Assembly (NCBI GenBank): GCA_002746395.1
Contig: NVXA01000010.1
Coordinates: 44,569-49,669 of the forward strand
Source of the DNA: Paracoccaceae bacterium
GTDB lineage: Bacteria; Pseudomonadota; Alphaproteobacteria; Rhodobacterales; Rhodobacteraceae
DNA length: 5,101 nt
Reading direction: 5' to 3'
Positions 1 through 5,101 of this stretch are shown here, piece after piece (within the stretch, counting starts at the first letter, position 1; every line of letters begins with the position of its first letter). A program made the position numbers and the translations under genes. The notes under the pieces are model-generated. The model saw only the letters and a program-made list of their open reading frames with translations. It was not told where the DNA came from and did not search any database.

Positions 1-1103
1 TCAACCTCCGGCCCCTCCAGCCCCATTGCCAAACGGCCCGCATGGTTTTGCAACTCGCGAACATTGCCCGGCCAGCCATGCGCGAACAATTCCGAAAAGC
101 TATCCTCGTCCATCTCTAACGGCGGCAACCCCATGCGCCCGCGCGCTTCGGACAGGAAGACACGGAACATGCCGCCCACGTCTTCTATCCGCTCGCGCAA
201 GGGGGCCACGCGCACTCGCGCCACATCAAGACGGAAGAACAGATCTTCGCGGAAACTGCCTTGCGACAACATTTTGCCCAAGTCTTCCTTGGTGGCTGCA
301 ATCACACGGCAATTCAGTTGCACCTGATCACCGTTCGCGTGCTCAATCACGCGGTCTTGCAGTACGCGCAACAGGCTGACCTGTTGATCCAGTGGCATTG
401 ATCCGACTTCATCGAGAAACAGCGTGCCACCCTCAGCGCGCTCAAAGGCGCCAAGGTTATCGTCGCCAAACAACGTTCGGCGCGTCAAATCCGCCGTCAA
501 CATTCCGCAATGCACCGCCACGAATTCGCCGCTTGCGCCGGAAAGCTCATGCACGACGCGGGCGGCCAGTTCTTTGCCAACGCCGGTTTCGCCAGTGATC
601 AGCAAATCCGTTCCGGTCGCCGCCACCATTCGTAAACGATCGCGTAATTTCGAGGTCGCCTCGGACCGCCCGAGGATCAACCTTGACGCCGCATCTTCGC
701 GTGTCAGTTTCCGCCGTAAAGCGCGGTTTTCCATAACCATTTCACGGGCGGCGCAAGCCTTGCCAGCCACTTCGATCAGACGTTTGGGGGGGCAGGGTTT
801 TTCAAGGAAATTGAACGCCCCCCTGTTCACGGCCTGCACGGCCATGGGGATATCTCCCTCGCCCGTCAGCAACACAAATGGAATGTCAGGGTCAATCGCG
901 GCAGACCGCTCAAGCAAGGCGAACCCATCCTTGCCCGGCATCCGCACATCGGAAATCACCACGCCCGTAAAATTTGCCGAGATATGGTCCGTCGCCTCGA
1001 TAAAAGACGCGGCCAAAATCACATCGAATCCTGCAAGGTCCAGCGTCTGCCCCAAGGCTTCACGCACCGATTTATCGTCATCAACCAGAAGAACTGTATT
1101 CAT
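1..1103 (-). CDS. dctD: DctD-like NtrC-family response regulator lacking the GAFTGA loop (3' end beyond the window)
   Basis: Cytoplasmic transcriptional response regulator, presumed partner of the DctB kinase encoded just upstream. 367 codons are visible; DctD proteins usually run to about 440, so only the C-terminal Fis-type DNA-binding domain is missing, cut by the window edge. Receiver domain (about 1-120): acidic pocket D8-D9-D10, phospho-acceptor D52 in SDVRMPG, T80, K102 in EKP. AAA+ domain (about 142-365): Walker A GETGVGKE at 171-178, Walker B GGTLFLDE at 225-232, arginine fingers R285 and R291 in FREDLFFRL, sensor II WPGNVRE at 344-350. Unusual: after LFG (211-213) only 11 residues (DDNLGAFERAE) precede GGTLFLDE, where canonical DctD has about 21 including GAFTGA. 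GAFE here aligns with the later GRFE-type segment, not with GAFTGA. ATP hydrolysis looks intact, but sigma-54 contact is unlikely. The ATG start overlaps the dctB stop by 4 bp and has GGAGG upstream. The family call is secure; the physiological ligand system is inferred. Confidence 0.93.
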   Translation of the reverse strand, partial: MNTVLLVDDDKSVREALGQTLDLAGFDVILAASFIEATDHISANFTGVVISDVRMPGKDGFALLERSAAIDPDIPFVLLTGEGDIPMAVQAVNRGAFNFLEKPCPPKRLIEVAGKACAAREMVMENRALRRKLTREDAASRLILGRSEATSKLRDRLRMVAATGTDLLITGETGVGKELAARVVHELSGASGEFVAVHCGMLTADLTRRTLFGDDNLGAFERAEGGTLFLDEVGSMPLDQQVSLLRVLQDRVIEHANGDQVQLNCRVIAATKEDLGKMLSQGSFREDLFFRLDVARVRVAPLRERIEDVGGMFRVFLSEARGRMGLPPLEMDEDSFSELFAHGWPGNVRELQNHAGRLAMGLEGPEV

Positions 1104-2839
1104 ACTGCCTCCGCCGGGGTTAGTTCTATGCGAAATACTGCGCCGCCGTTCCTGTGGTTCTCGCCCACAATTTGCCCACCGAAACTTTGCACGATTCCAT
1201 AGGAAATGGACAGGCCCAACCCCATGCCGTCGCCCTCCCCTACGGGTTTTGTGGTGTAGAACGGCTCGAATATCTTGTCCTTGTCGATTAGTCCGGGGCC
1301 GTTATCGCGTACTTGTAAATAAACCGCGCTGTTGCGTGAAATATCTATCCATATTTGCGGGTCATCCTGCCCTTCCATCGCGTCCGTGGCGTTGGAAATC
1401 AGGTTTAGAACCACCTGTTGAAGGCGTACGCCGCCACCGTTTACAAACACGGGCGCGGCAGGTTTTTTCCAATGCACGACCACATGCTTTTCGCGCAATC
1501 GAATGCCTGCAAGTTCTAACGTATCCTCGACAACTTTGACCAAATCAACACGGGTGGCTGGCTCCCCTTCTTTGCGTGCAAATGCGCGCAGGTTGCGGAT
1601 AATCCGCCCCATCCGCCCCGCCAGACTGGAAATCTGGCCAAGGTTTTTGCTGGCATCCGCGCCCCGATCCCGTTCCAGCAAAATCACCGCGTTTTCAGCG
1701 TAAGACTGGATGGCCGCCAAGGGCTGGTTCAATTCGTGGCTGATACCGGCGGACATTTGCCCCAACGCGGCCAGTTTTCCGGCCTGCACCAAATGTTCAT
1801 TGGCCGATTGCAATTGCGCTGTGCGTTCTGCCACGCGCATCTCCAGTTCAGCCGTGGCTTTTTCCTCGATCTCTAGACGATCCGCCAGCGTGCGCCGCCG
1901 TTGCAGCAAGTTCATGATCAACAGCCAAAGCATTACCAGCGCCGCCGCCGCCAAGGCCGTGCGCAAACGCGCCTGTTCTTCGACGGGTTTCAAATCCAGC
2001 AGGATATTCCCTGTCATCCCGATCACCGGCAGCGGCGTTTTCAGATAGAGCGCGCGTTGTGGAATTTCATGCTCCCCGCTTTGCATCCAGCGCGTACGCC
2101 CGAACTTTTCATCTGCCGTAAACGAAAACATCGACTTAAGGCGATCGCGCACATAGCGCCCACTTTCCTTTTCATCAGCCAGCAAGCCGTCAAAATTCCC
2201 GTAAACCCGTAACAAAAGCGAATGCCTGTTGGCAATGAAAATCACCCCGTTCGCATCCGTGAAAAAGATAATTTCGGGGTCGCCGCGCCATTGAACCTCA
2301 AGAACCTCAAGGTCAACTTTCACCGAAATTCCGCCAGTGATGCTGCCCTCGTCATCGCGCAAAGCGGTGGTGAAATAAAACCCGCGCGGGTCATCCGCGT
2401 TTTCCTGCGAATGATAAAATCCCAACGCTCCGTTCATTGCGCGCACAAAATCGGAGCGCTCGGCAAAATTCATCCCGATGAATCCCTCATCGCGCCAATT
2501 AGCGGCGGCAAGCGTTGTACCAGACCTGTCTAGCAATAGAATATCCAACGCACCCGTCACGTCCGCAGCATGTTCCAGAAAAATATTAATATCCTGAAAG
2601 GATTCCTCTGGGTCCCGAACAACAGCATCGCGCAACACAGGGTTATCGCTTAGGACGACGGGCAGTTGGCGATAGCGCGCGAACTGGCTGACAAGGCGGT
2701 CCGAAGCCAGTGACAGGTTGCCCCGCCCGCGCACCTCAAGCTGATCGAGCGCCTCGCTATATGACCACTGCCACACGCCCCACAGCAAGGGCGCGGCCAG
2801 TAAGGCGACCAACAAGGCAATAACGACACGCTTCAACAC
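1100..2839 (-). CDS. dctB: DctB-like sensor histidine kinase, C4-dicarboxylate type
   Basis: Inner-membrane sensor kinase of 579 residues, slightly shorter than Sinorhizobium meliloti DctB (about 620). TM1 lies at about 4-22. A periplasmic sensor region (about 25-290) has the layout of the double-PAS/Cache fold of DctB, including a PRGFYF segment near 151-156 and a following GGISVKVDL strand. TM2 is at about 292-312, then a charged coiled-coil linker (about 313-355). The dimerisation/phospho-acceptor helix has H368 in SHELNQPL. The ATPase domain has N box NLISNATDA (479-487), G1 DNGPGL (512-517), F box FEPFY (524-528) and G2 GMGLGL (538-543). It should autophosphorylate H368 in response to an external dicarboxylate-like ligand and pass phosphate to D52 of the coupled regulator. 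The start is GTG with GGAG four bases upstream; no in-frame ATG lies nearby. The stop TGA overlaps the dctD ATG. No transporter gene is adjacent, so the ligand is inferred from family resemblance. Confidence 0.93.
   Translation of the reverse strand: MLKRVVIALLVALLAAPLLWGVWQWSYSEALDQLEVRGRGNLSLASDRLVSQFARYRQLPVVLSDNPVLRDAVVRDPEESFQDINIFLEHAADVTGALDILLLDRSGTTLAAANWRDEGFIGMNFAERSDFVRAMNGALGFYHSQENADDPRGFYFTTALRDDEGSITGGISVKVDLEVLEVQWRGDPEIIFFTDANGVIFIANRHSLLLRVYGNFDGLLADEKESGRYVRDRLKSMFSFTADEKFGRTRWMQSGEHEIPQRALYLKTPLPVIGMTGNILLDLKPVEEQARLRTALAAAALVMLWLLIMNLLQRRRTLADRLEIEEKATAELEMRVAERTAQLQSANEHLVQAGKLAALGQMSAGISHELNQPLAAIQSYAENAVILLERDRGADASKNLGQISSLAGRMGRIIRNLRAFARKEGEPATRVDLVKVVEDTLELAGIRLREKHVVVHWKKPAAPVFVNGGGVRLQQVVLNLISNATDAMEGQDDPQIWIDISRNSAVYLQVRDNGPGLIDKDKIFEPFYTTKPVGEGDGMGLGLSISYGIVQSFGGQIVGENHRNGGAVFRIELTPAEAV
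1108..1112 (-). promoter_or_regulatory. Ribosome binding site of dctD
   Basis: GGAGG on the minus strand, four bases before the dctD ATG and inside the last codons of dctB. Together with the ATGA stop/start overlap it supports translational coupling of regulator to kinase and fixes the dctD start. Confidence 0.65.
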
Positions 2840-2843
2840 AAGA

Positions 2844-2847
2844 CTCC
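2844..2847 (-). promoter_or_regulatory. Ribosome binding site of dctB (GTG start)
   Basis: GGAG on the minus strand, four bases from the GTG start codon. The spacing is short. The next codon is TTG, which would give a spacing of seven, so initiation one codon later cannot be excluded. Confidence 0.5.
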
Positions 2848-2862
2848 GGTTCGCGGGGTTTA

Positions 2863-2876
2863 ATCACCTATCACCC
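2863..2876. repeat. Tandem 7-bp direct repeat in the divergent intergenic region
   Basis: ATCACCT followed directly by ATCACCC: two head-to-tail heptamers differing in one base. They overlap the candidate -10 element of dctBD. They could be a small protein-binding site, but a repeat this short can arise by chance. Confidence 0.3.
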
Positions 2877-2895
2877 GTACCCGATAAGGCGTCAA
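2867..2895 (-). promoter_or_regulatory. Candidate sigma-70-type promoter for dctBD
   Basis: On the minus strand, TTGACG (2895-2890) is a near-consensus -35 box. It is separated by 17 bases from GATAGG (2872-2867), a weak -10 box with 3 of 6 matches. Transcription would begin near 2860, leaving a leader of about 20 bases with the GGAG ribosome site. I found no convincing -24/-12 sigma-54 element in the 124-bp intergenic region. Confidence 0.4.
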
Positions 2896-2905
2896 GCGGC
2901 GAGGC

Positions 2906-2934
2906 TTGTCATCGCGCCGGTTCGGTCGCAGTAT
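2906..2934 (+). promoter_or_regulatory. Weak candidate promoter for the PLP enzyme-P450 operon
   Basis: TTGTCA (2906-2911) followed after 17 bases by CAGTAT (2929-2934). The -35 box is fair, while the -10 box matches only 3 of 6 positions. Some promoter must lie in the 124 bp between the divergent genes, but this assignment is tentative. The start point would fall near 2941, just before the ribosome binding site. Confidence 0.25.
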
Positions 2935-2951
2935 CGGTAGCGATTAACAAC

Positions 2952-2955
2952 AGGA
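2952..2955 (+). promoter_or_regulatory. Ribosome binding site of the PLP enzyme gene
   Basis: AGGA eight bases before the ATG at 2964. Good spacing supports this start, and the family's usual N-terminal TRAVQALH-like segment begins within 20 residues of it. Confidence 0.6.
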
Positions 2956-2963
2956 TTCCCGCG

Positions 2964-4124
2964 ATGTCGAAACCACCCAAACAGCTAAACCTGTCGCCCG
3001 CCACGCGTGCCGTGCAAGCCTTGCACATGATAGACGAGCGCACGGGGGCCGTCAGCCCGATGATAGATTTGTCCAGCACCTATGCGCGGGATGAAAACTA
3101 TGATCCGCGCCAACCCTATATATACGGGCGTAGCGGTGGCCAAACTGTCAAACATGCGGAGGCCGTGCTGGCTGATCTAGAAGGCGGCAAGGCGTCCTTG
3201 TTGTTTGCCTCTGGCATGGCGGCGATGGTTACGTTGCTGGAGACACTGGAAACGGGCGATCATATAGTTGCGCCGCAAATCATGTACCACGCAGGCATGA
3301 CGTGGATTCACCGTCTATGTGAAAAGCGTGGTATCGAGGCGACGTTTTTCGATCAAACAGACCCAACCGCGCTGTCAAATGCGGTGCGCGACGGCCAAAC
3401 GAAAATCGTCTGGATTGAAAGCCCGACGAACCCGAACTGGGATATCATCGACATTGCAGAGGCCGCGAATATCGCCCACGGGGCCGGTGCCATCCTTGCC
3501 GTTGATTGCACGACCTCCCCGCCAAGCACAACGCAAGCCTTGGCGCTTGGGGCGGACATTGTTTTCCATTCCGCCACCAAATACCTGAACGGACATTCCG
3601 ATATCACGGGGGGTGTGCTGACCTGCGCCAATGACGGCGCATTCTGGGATGAACTGGAAGAAATTCGCACTCTTCAAGGCAGCGTTATGGCAGGGTTCGA
3701 GGCATGGTTGTTGATCCGTGGTTTGCGGACGCTCTATTTGCGATACGAGCGAGCCTCTGCCAGCGCCTTGACGCTTGCAACGCATTTTCAGGGTCACAAG
3801 GCGATTGACGCGGTGCTTTACCCCGGCCTGCCCACGCACCCCGGTCACGAGATTGCCAAGCGGCAAATGACGGGTGGTTTTGGCGGCATGATGTCCATCC
3901 TGATCAAAGGCGGCGAAGCGCAAGCGCGGGATGTCTCGCGGTTCACGCAAGTGTTTGTGCCGGCAACCTCGCTGGGCGGAGTCGAAAGCCTGATCGAGCA
4001 TCGCAAAGCCGTTGAAGGCCCCCACTCCATCGTTGCCGCCAACCTTATTCGCCTATCTATCGGGATTGAAGATGTTAACGATTTGATCGCCGATCTGGAA
4101 CAAGCATTGGAGCGCGCCGAATGA
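2964..4124 (+). CDS. PLP-dependent Cys/Met metabolism (cystathionine synthase/lyase family) enzyme
   Basis: Cytosolic fold-type I PLP enzyme of 386 residues, the normal family length (380-400). K206 in SATKYLNGHSD is the Schiff-base lysine, D181 in AVDCT the residue facing the pyridine nitrogen, and Y54/R56 in YIYGRSG the cross-subunit phosphate contacts. Y108 is the likely ring-stacking tyrosine and R363 in LIRLSIGIED the carboxylate-binding arginine. The SLGGVESLI segment (336-344) resembles cystathionine gamma-synthase/gamma-lyase more than E. coli MetC, which has SWGG there. The region around Y108 reads YHAGMTW rather than the usual YGGT, so the exact reaction (gamma-replacement, gamma-elimination or beta-elimination) cannot be fixed. 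I recall close relatives annotated as generic cystathionine gamma-synthase or class I/II PLP enzymes. The stop overlaps the P450 start as ATGA, implying a shared operon and possibly a shared pathway. Family certain, substrate unknown. Confidence 0.92.
   Translation: MSKPPKQLNLSPATRAVQALHMIDERTGAVSPMIDLSSTYARDENYDPRQPYIYGRSGGQTVKHAEAVLADLEGGKASLLFASGMAAMVTLLETLETGDHIVAPQIMYHAGMTWIHRLCEKRGIEATFFDQTDPTALSNAVRDGQTKIVWIESPTNPNWDIIDIAEAANIAHGAGAILAVDCTTSPPSTTQALALGADIVFHSATKYLNGHSDITGGVLTCANDGAFWDELEEIRTLQGSVMAGFEAWLLIRGLRTLYLRYERASASALTLATHFQGHKAIDAVLYPGLPTHPGHEIAKRQMTGGFGGMMSILIKGGEAQARDVSRFTQVFVPATSLGGVESLIEHRKAVEGPHSIVAANLIRLSIGIEDVNDLIADLEQALERAE
4109..4112 (+). promoter_or_regulatory. Ribosome binding site of the P450 gene
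   Basis: GGAG eight bases before the ATG at 4121, embedded in the last codons of the PLP enzyme gene. It supports coupled translation and this choice of start. Confidence 0.55.
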
Positions 4125-5101
4125 TCGAGGTTTTCCACCAAGACCCGCGCGACCCAAGTTTCGTGCAAAACCCGTATCCGTTTTATGATAGTGTTCGCAG
4201 TGCTGGCCCGCTGTTTCACTGGGAAGATTACGGTTTTTTATGTTCTGTGGAGCATAAAGTTGTGAATGCCATCCTGCGGGACCGGCGCTTTGGCCGCGAA
4301 GCCCCCGAAGGGTTTCAGCCGGTTCGCCCTGCTCATTTGAAACCGTTTTACGATTTGGAAAAACACTCGTTACTGGAGCTGGAACCCCCGACACATACCC
4401 GTCTGCGCGGCTTGCTGGTGCGGGCATTTACCAACAGACGTATCGCCGAACTTGAACCCCAAATCGAGGCGTTAGCCTATGAGTTGATTGAGTATTTTCC
4501 AAAGGGAGAAGTCGATTTACTGCCTGCATTTTGTGAAAAAATTCCGATCATCATTATCTCGCGCCTTTTGGGGGTTCCTGAAGACATGGCCGATCAGATG
4601 TTAGCGTGGTCGCATGACATGGTGGCAATGTATCAGGTGCGCCGTGATCGCGAAATCGAGGATGCCGCCGTAAAAGCCACGCAAGAGTTTTCGGCCTTTA
4701 TACGTGAATATATCGAGGCGCGGCGCGGGGAGCCACGCGATGATCTGATCACCCACTTGATTAGTGCGAATGACCAAGGCGAGAAGTTGTCGACAGACGA
4801 GCTGGTAACCACGTGCATCTTGCTGCTTAACGCAGGGCACGAGGCAACCGTTCACGGGTTTGCCAATGCAATCAAAGTGTTACTTGAGGAAAGCAATGCA
4901 CCTTTAAAGCATTTTGAAACGCCGGAAAACACCGTTAAAATGGTTGAGGAAACCTTACGGATCGACCCGCCGTTGCACATGTTCACCCGTTACGCGATGG
5001 AAGATATCACCGCCTTCGGGCATGACTTCAAAACCGGCGATGTGATCGGGTTGATGTTGGCGGGGGCCAACCACGACCCCGATAAATTCGCCTGCCCGAT
5101 G
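4121..5101 (+). CDS. Cytochrome P450, bacterial soluble class (3' end beyond the window)
   Basis: Heme-thiolate monooxygenase, probably soluble since no N-terminal membrane anchor is visible, and dependent on a ferredoxin/reductase encoded elsewhere. 327 codons are visible of an expected 390-410. The N-terminus has the usual DPSFVQNPYPFY segment (11-22), which supports the start. Helix C has HTRLR (92-96), with H92 and R96 as probable heme-propionate contacts. Helix I carries AGHEAT (238-243), with acid E241. The ExxR pair is E277/R280 in EETLR. ANHDPDKF (316-323) leads towards the cysteine loop, which lies past the edge, so the heme ligand cannot be checked. Alanine 242 stands where P450cam has the oxygen-activating Thr252, as in P450eryF, a common variant in bacterial families. 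Translation is coupled to the upstream PLP enzyme. Parts of the gene are clearly AT-richer than its neighbours (22 of 60 G+C at 4501-4560 and at 4861-4920). CYP family and substrate are not recognisable. Confidence 0.93.
   Translation, partial: MIEVFHQDPRDPSFVQNPYPFYDSVRSAGPLFHWEDYGFLCSVEHKVVNAILRDRRFGREAPEGFQPVRPAHLKPFYDLEKHSLLELEPPTHTRLRGLLVRAFTNRRIAELEPQIEALAYELIEYFPKGEVDLLPAFCEKIPIIIISRLLGVPEDMADQMLAWSHDMVAMYQVRRDREIEDAAVKATQEFSAFIREYIEARRGEPRDDLITHLISANDQGEKLSTDELVTTCILLLNAGHEATVHGFANAIKVLLEESNAPLKHFETPENTVKMVEETLRIDPPLHMFTRYAMEDITAFGHDFKTGDVIGLMLAGANHDPDKFACPM

Noticed and set aside
437..455. GAFE string in DctD read as a GAFTGA motif
   Set aside because: It lies only five residues before Walker B and aligns with the GRFE-like segment after the missing loop; the TGA part is absent.
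786..792. Run of seven G in dctD as a possible phase-variable tract or frameshift site
   Set aside because: The reading frame continues intact through it into a correct AAA+ domain, and seven bases is short for phase variation. It is only a spot to watch for sequencing error.
1100..1103. Frameshift between dctB and dctD, suggesting a hybrid kinase
   Set aside because: Both proteins have proper ends: DctB ends just after its ATPase domain, and DctD begins with a standard receiver N-terminus and its own ribosome site. The ATGA overlap is ordinary coupling.
424..1539. Open plus-strand frame of 371 codons antisense to the dctD-dctB junction
   Set aside because: It crosses two well-supported minus-strand genes, has no recognisable domain, and its protein is rich in Arg, Ser and Pro as expected from the complement of GC-biased codons.
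2881..2937. CCGATA and TATCGG inverted arms in the intergenic region as an operator
   Set aside because: The arms are six bases and 45 bases apart, which is readily expected by chance.
3375..4025. Minus-strand open frame of 216 codons opposite the PLP enzyme gene
   Set aside because: The plus strand carries a full-length enzyme with all catalytic residues. The antisense product has no family resemblance and no ribosome site that I could support.

Overview
The window looks like a chromosomal segment of an alphaproteobacterium, most likely a Rhodobacterales (roseobacter-type) organism. The evidence is a moderately GC-rich composition with some softer stretches, a DctB/DctD-type two-component pair, and protein sequences resembling roseobacter homologues. 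The taxonomic call is inference from protein resemblance, not from a marker gene.

Layout. Positions 1-2839 hold a minus-strand, translationally coupled two-component operon. First comes dctB (2839-1100), a membrane histidine kinase with a periplasmic sensor domain. It is followed with a 4-bp ATGA overlap by dctD (1103 to beyond the left edge), an NtrC-family AAA+ response regulator. Positions 2840-2963 are a 124-bp intergenic region between divergent genes, with candidate promoters on both strands. Positions 2964-4124 (plus) encode a PLP-dependent enzyme of the Cys/Met (transsulfuration) family. It is coupled by another ATGA overlap to a cytochrome P450 that starts at 4121 and runs off the right edge before its heme-binding cysteine loop.

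How they might work together. DctB would sense an external C4-dicarboxylate or similar organic acid and phosphorylate DctD at Asp52. No dct transporter (DctA or TRAP DctPQM) lies in the window, so the target is unknown. The PLP enzyme and P450 are probably co-translated and may act on the same amino-acid-like substrate. Nothing in the sequence proves that the two divergent operons are functionally linked.

Most notable point: the DctD-like regulator keeps intact Walker A, Walker B, arginine-finger and sensor II motifs but lacks the GAFTGA loop that bacterial enhancer-binding proteins use to contact sigma-54. About ten residues are missing between LFG and GGTLFLDE. This suggests a regulator that does not work through classical sigma-54 activation, as known for Rhodobacter capsulatus NtrC. 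No tRNA, rRNA, CRISPR array, insertion sequence or clear terminator was seen.
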